Assembly: GCA_036563615.1 (NCBI GenBank)
Contig: DATCMB010000006.1
Location: 752,149-816,148, forward strand
Length of the DNA stretch: 64,000 nucleotides
Reading direction: 5' to 3'
Origin: Candidatus Binatia bacterium
GTDB taxonomy: Bacteria; Desulfobacterota; Binatia; UBA12015
Shown: positions 1 through 8,660 of the stretch, one piece after another
Layout: every line of letters begins with the position of its first letter
Position numbering within the stretch: position 1 is the first letter of the stretch
Made by a program: the position numbers and the translations under genes
The notes under the pieces: generated by a model
What the model saw: the letters and a program-made list of their open reading frames with translations, nothing else
Database searches by the model: none
What the model was told of the DNA's origin: nothing

Positions 1-180
1 TACGAGTACGAGCGCGAGCGCCGCGCGATCGACGTCATCAACGGGAGCCCGCTGCTGCGCACCTGGGTCGACGACCCGGCGGCGCGTCCGGGCGATCTCG
101 ACCATCTGCTCGCGCCGGACGAGGAGAGCTGGCGCGAGGAGCGAAGACCGCTGCTGCTCTACGCGCCCTACCGCGCCTGA
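1..180 (+). CDS. C-terminal fragment of an unidentified protein
   Basis: Frame 1 is open from the left edge to a TGA at 178-180, giving the last 59 residues of a protein whose start lies outside the window. The tail is charged (Glu/Arg/Asp rich), starts YEYERERRAIDVING and ends LLLYAPYRA. I do not recognise the family. The codon usage (G or C in nearly every third position) matches the real genes here, and an M23 peptidase gene with its own ribosome binding site starts 25 bp downstream, so the two may share a transcript. No function can be given from this fragment. Confidence 0.6.
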   Translation, partial: YEYERERRAIDVINGSPLLRTWVDDPAARPGDLDHLLAPDEESWREERRPLLLYAPYRA

Positions 181-205
181 GCCGCGCGCGTCGAGAGGAG
201 AGCCC

Positions 206-1438
206 ATGTCCCGCAGCTCGCGACCCCATCCGAACGCTCCTTCGGTCCTCCGAGCTGCGCTCGCCGTGGCGCTCGTCGTCGTCGGGGGCGGCATGAGCGC
301 GCGCGCCGCCGCGCACGCGACGCAGGACGAGCCGCGCGCGGAGGACCAGCTCACGCCGGTCCTGGCGCGCGTCCTCGCGACGCCCGCCGTGGTCGTGCAG
401 AGCGACGGCGTGTGGCGTCTGCCCTGGGAGCTCGTGCTGACCAACGTGACCGACGTCCCGATCACCATCGAGTCGGTCGAGGTGCTCGATCCGACGCGCG
501 GCGACGCGGTGGTGACGAAGCTCGACGGCGAGAACCTCGCGTCGCGCATCGGGCCGCCGGTGCGCTCGACCACGCTCGGCCCGGGACAGGACACGGTGAT
601 GTACCTCGAGGCGAGCTTTCCGCGCCGCGAGGACGTGCCGAAGAAGCTCGCGCACCGCATCGTCGCGACCACCAAGCAGCCGAAGCCGCCGCTCGGCGAG
701 CGCACCGTCGAGCGCGTCGCGCCGACCGACGTGATCACCGACGCGCCGCTCGTCGTCGGACCGCCGCTGCGCGGCGCCCGCTGGGTCGCGGCCGCGAGCT
801 GCTGCGACTCGTACCACCGCCGCGCGGTGCTGCCGATCAACGGCGAGCGCCGGCTCGCGCAGCGCTACGCCATCGACTGGATGCAGCTCACCGAGGACGA
901 TCGCCTGGCGAGCGGCGATCCGAAGCGCAACGAGAGCTACCCGCAGTTCGGCGCCGAGGCGATCGCGGTCGCCGACGCGACCGTCGCGCACGTCCAGGAC
1001 GGGATGCCGGAGGGGACGCCGGGCGCCTTCCCGGAAGGCGTCACCGCGACCACCGCGGACGGCAACGCGGTCGTGCTCGACCTCGGCGGCGGCCGCTACG
1101 CGCTGTACGCGCACTTCCAGCCCGGCAGCATCCGGGTGCGCGAGGGCGAGCGCGTGAAGCGCGGGCAGGTGCTCGGGCTCGTCGGCAACTCCGGCAACAG
1201 CGACGCGCCGCACCTCCACTTCCACGTCATGGACGGTCCGTCGCCGCTCGGCTCGAACGGCGTGCCCTACGTCATCGACGCCTTCGAGGTCACCGGCCGC
1301 GCGGTGTCGCAGAGCAGCCTCGACGAGGAGCTCGAGAAGGCGGACCAGCAGGTGCAGGTCGTGCCGGTCGAGGGCGAAGCGCAGCGTCGCAACGAGCTGC
1401 CGGTGGATCTCGCCGTGGTGACCTTCCCGGAGAGCTGA
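206..1438 (+). CDS. Secreted M23-family metallopeptidase
   Basis: 410 aa. An N-terminal hydrophobic stretch (about residues 15-35, ending ARAAAHA) reads as a signal peptide, so the protein should act in the periplasm or outside. The C-terminal half is an M23 (LytM/peptidase-like) fold: H204 and D224 (SYHRR...YAIDW) and the HLHFH motif at 336-340 supply the zinc ligands and catalytic His. The loop YALYAHFQPGSI and VGNSGNSDAPH are typical of the family. M23 enzymes usually cut peptidoglycan cross-bridges; the substrate here is not shown. The middle (about 60-190) looks like a beta-rich accessory domain. GAGAGGAG lies just upstream of the ATG. Two hairpins follow the stop codon. Confidence 0.88.
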   Translation: MSRSSRPHPNAPSVLRAALAVALVVVGGGMSARAAAHATQDEPRAEDQLTPVLARVLATPAVVVQSDGVWRLPWELVLTNVTDVPITIESVEVLDPTRGDAVVTKLDGENLASRIGPPVRSTTLGPGQDTVMYLEASFPRREDVPKKLAHRIVATTKQPKPPLGERTVERVAPTDVITDAPLVVGPPLRGARWVAAASCCDSYHRRAVLPINGERRLAQRYAIDWMQLTEDDRLASGDPKRNESYPQFGAEAIAVADATVAHVQDGMPEGTPGAFPEGVTATTADGNAVVLDLGGGRYALYAHFQPGSIRVREGERVKRGQVLGLVGNSGNSDAPHLHFHVMDGPSPLGSNGVPYVIDAFEVTGRAVSQSSLDEELEKADQQVQVVPVEGEAQRRNELPVDLAVVTFPES

Positions 1439-1462
1439 GCGGCGCCCCCCGCGGCCGGACGG

Positions 1463-1515
1463 CGCGTTCCCGCCGTTCGGAACGCGGCCGGTCCTCGCGT
1501 TCCCGGCGCCGGGAA
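1463..1515 (+). terminator. Tandem hairpins after the M23 gene
   Basis: Two perfect inverted repeats lie 25 bp past the stop codon. The first has 8-bp arms CGCGTTCC / GGAACGCG (1463-1470 and 1479-1486) with an 8-nt loop. The second is the self-complementary 16-mer TTCCCGGCGCCGGGAA (1500-1515). There is no U tract, so intrinsic termination is possible but not proven. Confidence 0.45.
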
Positions 1516-1634
1516 GCGGACGCGCCCGCGCGCCCGCGGTCTCGTCGTGTCGTGGCCGTCCGAGCGGTCGATTGGGGCGGATGCCGATCTGGCACATCGC
1601 CTGCGTGGCGCCGCTCGCGACGGAGGTTCACGCG

Positions 1635-2507
1635 ATGGCCGACTTTCTTTCCGCGTACTCGATCCAGGGCTGGCTCGAATCGGCGCCGCAAGGGTACCTC
1701 ATGGGCACCGAGTACGGGCACGCGCCGGGCGAGAAGGAGCCGGAGCTGCTGCTCGACAACGAGGTGCTGCGCGAGGAGTCGATCAAGGCGACGGTGCAGC
1801 TCATCGTCGGCGAGCGCTGCGCGCTGTCGGCGTCTTCGGGGCTGATCAACGCGGCGCCCGACGAGGGGAGCCGCCGCTTCCTCGCCACGCAGACGCTCGA
1901 CGAGGCGCGGCACGTCGAGGTGTTCACGCAGCGCCTGTACGACCTCGGCGTCCCGAAGAGCGAGCTCGAGGACACGATCCGCCACTACGCCAACCCGAAC
2001 CTCGTCAAGTTCGCCGAGGTGCTGCTCGAGAAGGTCGACCGCAAGGACTTCGTCGCCGGCGTCGTCGGCCAGAACGTCGTGCTCGAGGGGATGGCGTTCA
2101 GCGTGTTCGAGATGATGTACGCGATGAACGCGAGCATCAATCCAAAGTTCGCGCACACGCTGTCCGGCACGATCGCCGACGAGCGCCGGCACGTCGGCTT
2201 CGGGGAGAACCGCATCGGCTCGCTGGTCCGCCAGTACCCCGAGAAGAAGTCCGAGATCGAGCAGATGCAGAAGGACATGTCCTACTTCATGCTCGCGACC
2301 TTCGCCGACGCGTTCCGCGGCAGCCGCACGGTCGACGAGCTGCAGAAGCTCGGCGTCGACCGCCCGCGCGGCACCTACCAGGGGGCGGATCTCGGCGGGA
2401 TGAGCCCCGAGCAGATGGAGCAGCTGCTCGCGGACACCGTGCTGCGCGACTTCAAGGCGCGGCTCACCCGCATCGGGCTCGAGTACCAGACGCCCGCGCG
2501 GCCGTGA
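1635..2507 (+). CDS. Diiron ferritin-like protein 1 (R2/AurF-like)
   Basis: 290 aa. The start at 1635 is chosen because GGAGG at 1622-1626 is well spaced from this ATG; upstream TTG/ATG codons at 1572 and 1581 have no such site. The helical protein carries a four-carboxylate, two-histidine diiron set: E60, E90 with H93 (DEARH), E151 and E183 with H186 (DERRH). The first half fits E-X28-DEX2H, the pattern known from the arylamine N-oxygenase AurF; the second half has 30 residues in the spacer. It lacks the roughly 100-residue N-terminal extension shared by the two other diiron proteins in this window. It is probably an oxygen-activating oxidase or oxygenase; the substrate is unknown. The zinc-ribbon gene follows after 13 bp. 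Confidence 0.8.
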   Translation: MADFLSAYSIQGWLESAPQGYLMGTEYGHAPGEKEPELLLDNEVLREESIKATVQLIVGERCALSASSGLINAAPDEGSRRFLATQTLDEARHVEVFTQRLYDLGVPKSELEDTIRHYANPNLVKFAEVLLEKVDRKDFVAGVVGQNVVLEGMAFSVFEMMYAMNASINPKFAHTLSGTIADERRHVGFGENRIGSLVRQYPEKKSEIEQMQKDMSYFMLATFADAFRGSRTVDELQKLGVDRPRGTYQGADLGGMSPEQMEQLLADTVLRDFKARLTRIGLEYQTPARP

Positions 2508-2520
2508 GGAGGGGGGTGCG

Positions 2521-2889
2521 ATGCCGACGGTCGGGGACGTCGCCCTGGTGTACACGCCGAATCTGCTCGCCGGTGACGCGCTCGAGGATCCGCTCGAAGC
2601 CGAAGCCCTGCCGAGCGGTCCGGAGGAGAAGCGCGAGCGACGTCGCTTCGTCCTCGAGGACACCGGCTTCGACGAGGTGCCGCGTCGCTTCCGGCGCTTC
2701 TACCGCAAGTGGCGCGGCGCCGGGGACATGCTCGCGCCGAACGAGGTGCTGTGCCCGGTGTGCAAGGTCGTGATCCGCTCGACGCGCGAGCTGCGCCCCG
2801 GCGACCGCGTCTACTGCATGCCCTGCATGTCGCGCCTGATCGTCGTGCGGGGTGCGTCGGGCATGCTCGAGGCGCGGGTCGCGTACTGA
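2521..2889 (+). CDS. Small zinc-ribbon protein, function unknown
   Basis: 122 aa. The C-terminal half has two CxxC knuckles, CPVC (about 79-82) and CMPC (about 99-102), that should bind one zinc ion. The first 70 residues are charged and predicted disordered (EEKRERRR). A strong GAGGAGGGG site precedes the ATG, and the gene begins 13 bp after the diiron protein 1 gene on the same strand, so the two are probably one operon. It could be a small partner or maturation factor for the diiron protein, but this rests on context only. I do not recognise a named family. Confidence 0.65.
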   Translation: MPTVGDVALVYTPNLLAGDALEDPLEAEALPSGPEEKRERRRFVLEDTGFDEVPRRFRRFYRKWRGAGDMLAPNEVLCPVCKVVIRSTRELRPGDRVYCMPCMSRLIVVRGASGMLEARVAY

Positions 2890-2901
2890 GCCGACGCCCC
2901 G

Positions 2902-2918
2902 GCGACGTCGCACGTCGC
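2902..2918. terminator. Hairpin between convergent genes
   Basis: Perfect 7-bp arms GCGACGT / ACGTCGC with a 3-nt loop sit in the 39-bp gap between the zinc-ribbon gene (plus strand) and the cyclic-nucleotide-binding gene (minus strand). Its position suits a bidirectional terminator. No U tract on either strand. Confidence 0.45.
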
Positions 2919-2928
2919 GACGCGATCG

Positions 2929-3429
2929 TTACTTGACGCTGCTGCCGAAGTGCCGCGCGAGCAGCGTCGGCTCGTCGTCCGCGGCGACGAGCTCGAGCAG
3001 GGCGTCGGTGAGGTGCGAGAGCCTTCGCGCGACCTCGCGGCCGAGGTTCATCTGGAGGAGCGTGAACTGCTCGGGCAGGCGCCGGTAGAGCTCGAGCAGC
3101 ACGCGGCTCGGCAGCTTGCGCGCCCGACAGTCGTCGAGCGCGCGGACGCTCGCGGTGCGCGGGCAGATGCCGATCAGCGCCACCTCGCCGAAGCACGAGC
3201 CCGGCTCGAGCAGCGCCAGCACCGTGCTCTTGCCGTTGCGCGACTTCGTCACCTCGACCCGTCCCTCGTCGAGAACGTAGACGCTGTCGCCGAGGTCGCC
3301 TTCGGAAAAGAACGAGCCGCCCGCGGGGACGTGCACCGTCTCGAGGCGCTCGTCGAGAAAGCGCAGCGCCTCGCTCGACAGCCCGCCGAAGATCGACACG
3401 CTCGCGAGGGCGTCGGTGCCGGTCGGCAT
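2929..3429 (-). CDS. Cyclic-nucleotide-binding domain protein
   Basis: About 166 aa from the ATG at 3429; a TTG at 3462 would add 11 residues and neither start has a clear ribosome binding site. Residues 8-120 form a cNMP-binding beta-roll: the FSEGDLGDSVYVLDEGRVEV segment is typical of the N-terminal part, and FGEVALIGICPRTASV is the phosphate-binding cassette with its Glu and Arg. The C-terminal tail is helical and has no helix-turn-helix, so it is not a CRP-type DNA binder as it stands. It may be a small cAMP/cGMP sensor that acts through a partner protein. The neighbouring membrane-protein gene ends upstream on the same strand. Confidence 0.75.
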   Translation of the reverse strand: MPTGTDALASVSIFGGLSSEALRFLDERLETVHVPAGGSFFSEGDLGDSVYVLDEGRVEVTKSRNGKSTVLALLEPGSCFGEVALIGICPRTASVRALDDCRARKLPSRVLLELYRRLPEQFTLLQMNLGREVARRLSHLTDALLELVAADDEPTLLARHFGSSVK

Positions 3430-3463
3430 GACGCGCGAGCATAGGGCGATCCCGAGGCGCAAA

Positions 3464-4879
3464 CTAGGCGGTTCGCGGCGGGGTCGCGGCGGTGCGCCGC
3501 AGGATCGGGCGCAGCAGGCGGAGGTAGTTCTTCAGGCAGCGGTTCGCATACGCGCGCGGGTTCTCCGGATCGAGCTCGGCCGAGCGCAGGGGGCCGCTCG
3601 ACGGCAGCGGGTCGACGAAGATCGTCGAGCGGTCGCGGGGACGTCGCGCGGCGAGGATGGTGGCGATGCGCGCGTCGTAGGCCGCGGCGTAGCGCCGCGC
3701 GACCTGGATCTCGGGCAGCATGCGCACGGTCTGGCGGTAGCCGACGAACGACGCGGCGAGCACCACGGCGGCGACCACCGCCGGCGCGCTGCCCGGCACC
3801 GCGCGCAGCACGCCACCGAGCGCGACGCCGAGCGTCGCCATGCCGCCGATCAGGAAGAAGGCGAGGACGAACCGTCCGCGCTCGGGCGGCGGCGTGCCGA
3901 GCGCGTAGTAGCCGGGGAAGCTCGCCGCGACGGCGACGCCGAACGCGGCGACGAGCAGCAGCGCGACGACGCCGAGCACGCGGCGCGGCGGCAGCGCCGT
4001 CGCGCGCTCGGGCGCGAAGACGAGCGCCGCGAGCGTCCACGTGGCGAGGGTCGCGAGGAGCGCGGACGGCGTCGCCTCGGCGACGCCGCGCAGGACCTGC
4101 GGCCCGCCCGTGAGCGCGTCCCGCAGCGCGACGTGCAAGGGCGCGCGCGGTAGCTGATCGAGGCGCGCGGCGCTCCCCGGTGACGCCGCCGAGACCGCGA
4201 AGCTCGCGAGCGCGACCGCGAGCACGACCGCGCCTCGCGCGAGACGCGGATCGTCGCGCCGCACGACGAAGCCGAGCGCGAGCCCGAGCCCACCCAGGAA
4301 GAGCGCCGAGAGCGCGACCGACTCGTGGCCCGCGGTGGAGATCGCCGCGAGCAGCGCCGCGGGAACGGCGAGGCGCGGGTGCGCGTCCGCGCGCAGCACG
4401 CAGGCGAGCGCGAGCAGCGCGCAGCACAGCGGCACCAGGTTCTCGATCGCGCAGAAGACGAAGAACCACGAGTCGCCGCGGTGCGGGGTCGCGTAGAAGA
4501 GCAGGGCGACCGTCACCAGCGCGAGGAGCGGCAGCACCGCCGCGCGCACCGCGTCGCGCCAGACGACGCGCGCGACGACCCACGTCGAGAGCACCGCGTA
4601 GGCGAGGGCGGCGAGCGAGAACGGGTACGACGAGCGCGCGTCGGACAGCGTCGACATCACCGCGGCGACGATCAGGTTCGACGCCCAGCGCCCGGACCAC
4701 GTCGTGTAGAGCTGCCACTCCGTGCCGAGCACGCCCCACTTGCGCGTGCTCGCGAACAGGCAGAGGTCGTCCGGGACGAAGCGCGCGCTCTGCGCGAGCG
4801 CGACGTAGAGGACGAGAAACAACGCCGCGAACAGCGCGAGCGTCGCGAGCGCGACGGTGCGCCCCCGCACCGCGTTCAC
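3464..4879 (-). CDS. Polytopic membrane protein, DUF6056-like
   Basis: About 471 aa from the GTG at 4879. Longer in-frame starts would run into the PhyH gene. Roughly ten hydrophobic segments are visible. The first periplasmic loop carries the pattern DDLCLF...TTWSGRWASNL, which I associate with DUF6056 and related GT-C-like membrane proteins of glycan assembly, where an acidic pair after the first helix is conserved. A soluble C-terminal tail of about 90 residues follows the last membrane segment. A role in envelope polysaccharide or glycolipid synthesis is inference. Minus strand, 34 bp before the cNMP-binding gene. Confidence 0.65.
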   Translation of the reverse strand: MNAVRGRTVALATLALFAALFLVLYVALAQSARFVPDDLCLFASTRKWGVLGTEWQLYTTWSGRWASNLIVAAVMSTLSDARSSYPFSLAALAYAVLSTWVVARVVWRDAVRAAVLPLLALVTVALLFYATPHRGDSWFFVFCAIENLVPLCCALLALACVLRADAHPRLAVPAALLAAISTAGHESVALSALFLGGLGLALGFVVRRDDPRLARGAVVLAVALASFAVSAASPGSAARLDQLPRAPLHVALRDALTGGPQVLRGVAEATPSALLATLATWTLAALVFAPERATALPPRRVLGVVALLLVAAFGVAVAASFPGYYALGTPPPERGRFVLAFFLIGGMATLGVALGGVLRAVPGSAPAVVAAVVLAASFVGYRQTVRMLPEIQVARRYAAAYDARIATILAARRPRDRSTIFVDPLPSSGPLRSAELDPENPRAYANRCLKNYLRLLRPILRRTAATPPRTA

Positions 4880-4898
4880 CGTCGGCCGGACGCGAGGA

Positions 4899-5768
4899 TC
4901 AACGCCGCGCCCGGCGGCGCTGCTCGGCGTCGCGGTACGCCGTCTCCGCCATGCGCTCGCCGAACACGACCTCACCGGGGCTCTTGCCGTCGACGTGGCC
5001 CATGATGCCGCGGTAGAGGCGGTAGCCGAGCAGCTCGAGCAATCGATCCGGGAAGGTCGCGGCGATCTCGCGCGGGATGCCGAGGTAGGGGTTCTGCTGC
5101 TGGCGGACGAAGCCCGGGCAGTACTGCACGTTGACGCCGCAGCGCCACTCCGACTCCGTGCGGTTCGCGCCGCCGCCGTGCCACAGGCTGCCGTGGAAGA
5201 CCATCACGCTGCCCGCCGGCATCTCGATCGCCCGCACCTCGACGTCTCCCGGGACGCCGTCCGGGCCGGGCACGTCGGGCCAGCGGTGCGAGCCCGGCAC
5301 GTAGCGCGTGCCGCCGTTGGCCTCGGTGAAGTCGGTCAGCGCCCACATGCAGGTGACCATCATCGGCGCGTGCGGACGCTTCAGGTGGCGCGACATGACG
5401 AGGTCGTCGCCGTGCAGCGGCTGTGGATCCTCGCCGGGGCCGATGTCGATCGCCGTCATGCCCGAGAGCAGGCAGCCGCGGTCGAGCAGGCGCTCGACGA
5501 GCGGCAGGACGTTGCGGTGCAGCGGCATCGCCTGGAACACCGGGTCCTTGGCGAGCAGGTTGTAGATGCGACGGGTCGCGTGGCCCTCGGCCGCGGTGCC
5601 GCGCGGCTTGACGTCGAGCTCGCGCTCGAGGCGACGGATGGTGTCGCGCAGGGCCACGACGAGCTCGGGCTCGATCGCGCCCTCGAGCACCGTGTAGCCG
5701 TCCTCCTCGATGCGGGCGAGGTGGTGGGCGAGCGTCGGCTCGTCGAGCTGCCAGGTCTGGGTCGTCAT
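4899..5768 (-). CDS. Phytanoyl-CoA dioxygenase (PhyH) family protein
   Basis: 289 aa, a usual PhyH length. The double-stranded beta-helix ligands are visible: H119 and D121 (LHGDD) and the distal H197 (SLWHGGG), with R209 placed about 11 residues later as the likely 2-oxoglutarate-binding arginine. The family uses Fe(II), O2 and 2-oxoglutarate to hydroxylate acyl-CoAs or small molecules; the exact substrate cannot be read from sequence. The start is the ATG at 5768, 30 bp from the divergent GNAT gene. Confidence 0.85.
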   Translation of the reverse strand: MTTQTWQLDEPTLAHHLARIEEDGYTVLEGAIEPELVVALRDTIRRLERELDVKPRGTAAEGHATRRIYNLLAKDPVFQAMPLHRNVLPLVERLLDRGCLLSGMTAIDIGPGEDPQPLHGDDLVMSRHLKRPHAPMMVTCMWALTDFTEANGGTRYVPGSHRWPDVPGPDGVPGDVEVRAIEMPAGSVMVFHGSLWHGGGANRTESEWRCGVNVQYCPGFVRQQQNPYLGIPREIAATFPDRLLELLGYRLYRGIMGHVDGKSPGEVVFGERMAETAYRDAEQRRRARR

Positions 5769-5798
5769 GTCTCGGCTCGATCGGCAACATAGGCCCTC

Positions 5799-6494
5799 GT
5801 GCACCCGCTCGACAACCCCGCGTGGCACGCGCTCGCAGGCCCCCACCGCGCGCTCGGCGAGACGCTGCCCGGCGCCGCGCGCTACCAACCCGACGTCACG
5901 CCGTTCGCGGCGCTGCCCGACGCGCCGACGGAGGACGACTGGCGCGCGCTCGCGACGCTCGTCGGACCGAGGGGGCTCGTCGTCCTGTTCCGCCCCGCCG
6001 AGGTCCAGGCACCCGACGGCTGGCGGGAGACGTTCCGCGCTCCGACGGTGCAGATGGTCGGCGGCGGCGCGCGGAGCGCGCCGAGCGCGCGCGCGGTGCG
6101 GCTCGGCGACGCCGACGTCGACGACATGCTGGCGCTCGTCGCCGCGACCAAGCCCGGACCGTTTCTCCGCCGCACGATCGAGCTCGGCACCTACCTCGGC
6201 ATCCGCGGGGGCGGCGCGCTGCTCGCGATGGCGGGCGAGCGCATGCGGCCGCCCGGCTACACCGAGATCAGCGCGGTCTGCACGGCCGACGCCGCGCGCG
6301 GCCGCGGGCTCGCGACGGAGCTCGTCTGTGCGCTCGTCGAGCAGATCCAGGCCCGCGGCGAGACGCCCTTCCTGCACGCCGCCGCCGACAACCACGACGC
6401 GATCCGGCTCTACGCGGCGCTCGGCTTCACGCTGCGCGCGAGCTTCGACGTGGTCGCCCTCCGGCCGCCGCGCGAGGCGCCGGCGGTGTCTTGA
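5799..6494 (+). CDS. GNAT-family N-acetyltransferase
   Basis: 231 aa from a GTG start, divergent from the PhyH gene with a 30-bp gap. The C-terminal half (about 95-225) is a GNAT fold: EISAVCTADAARGRGLATELV holds the acetyl-CoA pyrophosphate loop (R/Q-x-x-G-x-G/A), and HAAADNHDAIRLYAALGF is the usual strand 5 plus helix ending. The first 90 residues are a poorly conserved N-terminal region seen in FR47-like members. It probably acetylates a small-molecule amine; the acceptor is unknown. Confidence 0.82.
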   Translation: MHPLDNPAWHALAGPHRALGETLPGAARYQPDVTPFAALPDAPTEDDWRALATLVGPRGLVVLFRPAEVQAPDGWRETFRAPTVQMVGGGARSAPSARAVRLGDADVDDMLALVAATKPGPFLRRTIELGTYLGIRGGGALLAMAGERMRPPGYTEISAVCTADAARGRGLATELVCALVEQIQARGETPFLHAAADNHDAIRLYAALGFTLRASFDVVALRPPREAPAVS

Positions 6495-6591
6495 CGCGGG
6501 GTCGTCTGCCCGGTCCGCTGCGCCTCGAAGACGCCGCGTAGCCCCACCGCGACGACTGAAGCCGCGGCGCTCGGCCGCCGATACTCCCGGG

Positions 6592-7605
6592 ATGAAGCTT
6601 CATCACGCTCTCGTCGGCGCCGCCGTGCTGGCCGCCGCGCTCGCCCCGCAGCGGGCCGTCGCCTGCTCGCGGATCTTCTGGAACGACAACGATCAGGCGA
6701 AGGTGGTCGCGCGCACCGTCGACCTGTTCCGCTCGGACGAGGCGCGCATCGTCGTCTACCCGCGCGGGATCGAGCGCACGGGGGCGGAGAACGAGCCCAA
6801 CGCGCTGCGCTGGAAGTCGAAGTACGGCAGCGTCGCCGTCACCGCGTTCGGCGCCGCGACCAGCGACGGCATGAACGAGAAGGGTCTGTCGGCGAACCTC
6901 CTGTATCTCGACCAGACGCAGTACCCGCCGCGCGGCGACGGGCCGGTGCTGTCGAACTACCTCCTCGCGCAGTACATGCTCGACAACTTCGCGACCGTGA
7001 ACGAGGCGCTCGAGGCGATGTCGGGCTTCCAGATCGTGGCGCCGATCCTCGCCGACCGGGAGTGGCCGCTGCACCTGTCGATCGCCGACGCGAGCGGCGA
7101 CTCGGCGATCATCGAGTTCATCGGCGACAAGAGGGTCGTCCACCACGGCAAGCAGTACCAGGTGATGACCAACGAGCCGGCCTACGACATCCAGCTCGCG
7201 AACCTGAAGAACTACAAGCTCTTCGGCGGCGAGCGCTCGATGCCGGGCGACATCGATCCGCTGAGCCGCTTCGTGCGCGCGGCGTCGTACCTGAAGACGC
7301 TGCCGGCGCCGAAGGACGTGGCCGGCGCCGTCGCCGGCGTGTACAGCGTCGCGCGCACGGTCGCGGTGCCGTTCGGGGCCGAGGACACCTCGAGCTCGGT
7401 GACCACCGACACCTGGCCGACGCTGTGGTTCGGCATCGCCGACCTCACGCACCGCGTCTACTACTTCCAGTCGACGACGAGCCCGAACCTGTTCTGGGTC
7501 GACCTCGCGAGCGTGCCGCTCGACGAGGGCTCGCCGGTGCGCGACGTCGACGCGTACGACACGTCGCTGACCGGCGGCATCGCGAATCGCTTGACGCCGA
7601 TCTGA
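6592..7605 (+). CDS. Exported Ntn hydrolase, penicillin V acylase / choloylglycine hydrolase family
   Basis: 337 aa. The signal peptide (residues 1-24, ending RAVA) is followed directly by C25. Cleavage there would expose the N-terminal Cys nucleophile that defines the family. R and D of the ARTVD motif 17-20 residues later match the conserved R/D pair of the active site. Residues 100-200 include NEKGLSANLLYL, also typical. Members hydrolyse amide bonds in bile-salt conjugates, penicillin V or acyl-homoserine lactones. In an environmental Gram-negative an acyl-homoserine lactone or another N-acyl amide is a reasonable guess, but the substrate is not shown by sequence. Confidence 0.85.
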   Translation: MKLHHALVGAAVLAAALAPQRAVACSRIFWNDNDQAKVVARTVDLFRSDEARIVVYPRGIERTGAENEPNALRWKSKYGSVAVTAFGAATSDGMNEKGLSANLLYLDQTQYPPRGDGPVLSNYLLAQYMLDNFATVNEALEAMSGFQIVAPILADREWPLHLSIADASGDSAIIEFIGDKRVVHHGKQYQVMTNEPAYDIQLANLKNYKLFGGERSMPGDIDPLSRFVRAASYLKTLPAPKDVAGAVAGVYSVARTVAVPFGAEDTSSSVTTDTWPTLWFGIADLTHRVYYFQSTTSPNLFWVDLASVPLDEGSPVRDVDAYDTSLTGGIANRLTPI

Positions 7606-7632
7606 GGGGCGCCTTGGTCTGAAGGACGGCGG

Positions 7633-7654
7633 GGGAGGCGCCGCGGCGCCTCCC
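7633..7654. terminator. Perfect 22-bp palindrome between convergent genes
   Basis: Arms GGGAGGCGCCG (7633-7643) and CGGCGCCTCCC (7644-7654) are exactly complementary with no spacer. The palindrome fills the 48-bp gap between the Ntn hydrolase stop (7605) and the enoyl-CoA hydratase stop (TAG, 7654-7656) and overlaps the latter by one base. Probably a bidirectional terminator; protein binding is an alternative. Confidence 0.5.
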
Positions 7655-8511
7655 TAGTCCGTCACCGCCTTCGCGGTCTTGGCGAGCAGCTCCTCGATCG
7701 CGCGCTTGTGCGCTGCGGTCGTGAACGTCGTCGGCTCGGCGAACTCCTCGGCGAGGAGCGTCTGCTCGAAGCTCATGTCGGCGGCGTTCCGCATGAGCGG
7801 CTTGGTCATCGTGACGGCGTGCTCGGGGAGGCGCGCGATGCGGTCGCACCACGCGAGCGCCGCCTCGAGGAGCCGCTCGTGCGGCACGACCTCGTTGACC
7901 AGGCCGAGCTCGAGCGCCTTCCCGGCGTCGATCACCCCGCCGCGGACGAAGAGCTCGAACGCCTTCTGGTAGCCGACGCGGCGCGTGAGCGCCCAGTTGG
8001 TGCCGACCTCGGGAACGAGGCCGATGCGGCCGAAGGCGAGCACGAGCTGCGCGCGCTCCGACGCGATCACCAGATCGCTGTTCAGCGTCCACGCGAGCGC
8101 GACGCCCGCCACCGGTCCGTTCACCGCGACCACCACCGGCTTGTCGGAGTGCGCGATGAGCCGCGCGACGCCGCCGAACTGGTAGCGGATCCACTTCCAG
8201 ATGCCGACGTTGCCCTCGGCGCGCTCGATCGCGCTGTGCCCGCGGTCGCGCATGAGCTTCCAGTCGCCGCCGACCGAGAGCATCGGGTCCGTGCCGGTGA
8301 GCACGACCGAGCGGATCTCCGGATCGGCGAGCGTCTCGGCGAGCGCCCGGCGCAGCTGCACCGTCAGCACGCCGGAGAGCGCGTTGTGGTTCTCGGGGTC
8401 GTCGAGGCGGACGACCGCGCAGTGCGGCCGCGGGCGCTCGACGGCGACCAGCCGGCGCGGATCGCTCTCGAGGTCGCGGATGAACTCCTCGTAGGGCACG
8501 TCGGTCTTCAT
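7654..8511 (-). CDS. Enoyl-CoA hydratase/isomerase family protein
   Basis: 285 aa. Crotonase fold: NHNALSGVL, the oxyanion-hole region SVGGDWKLM, the core NGPVAGVALAW, then FGRIGLVPEVGTNWAL. In the second core motif Ala stands where hydratases carry their first catalytic Glu (GGGCELA). The Glu of GLVPE is at the place used by delta3-delta2-enoyl-CoA isomerases and PaaG-type enzymes. The protein is therefore more likely an isomerase-type or variant crotonase than a classical hydratase. No clear ribosome binding site precedes the ATG at 8511. Confidence 0.85.
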   Translation of the reverse strand: MKTDVPYEEFIRDLESDPRRLVAVERPRPHCAVVRLDDPENHNALSGVLTVQLRRALAETLADPEIRSVVLTGTDPMLSVGGDWKLMRDRGHSAIERAEGNVGIWKWIRYQFGGVARLIAHSDKPVVVAVNGPVAGVALAWTLNSDLVIASERAQLVLAFGRIGLVPEVGTNWALTRRVGYQKAFELFVRGGVIDAGKALELGLVNEVVPHERLLEAALAWCDRIARLPEHAVTMTKPLMRNAADMSFEQTLLAEEFAEPTTFTTAAHKRAIEELLAKTAKAVTD

Positions 8512-8580
8512 GCGACGGTCGTAGATTTCGCGCCCGGCGGCGACAACGTCGCGGGCGGCGCGACGGCTTGCCCGGAGGGG

Positions 8581-8624
8581 TTGACTCCCGGACGAAATGC
8601 GGAGTACGACTACGCACTACGTAG
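8581..8624 (+). promoter_or_regulatory. Candidate promoter and palindromic site upstream of diiron protein 2
   Basis: TTGACT (8581-8586) resembles a -35 box, with a weak -10 candidate TACGAC at 8605-8610. CTACG / CGTAG arms at 8610-8614 and 8620-8624 and the nested palindrome CTACGTAG (8617-8624) could be an operator. The MerR regulator encoded just past the diiron gene is a possible ligand, but MerR sites normally lie inside the promoter spacer, so this is tentative. Confidence 0.25.
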
Positions 8625-8660
8625 CAGCAGGGCGCCATCGGGCGGCGCCGGGAGGACGCG

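Noticed and set aside
4899-6395. A longer PhyH protein with about 200 extra N-terminal residues
   Set aside because: The extension is the antisense of the GNAT gene. The ATG at 5768 starts a normal-length PhyH protein.
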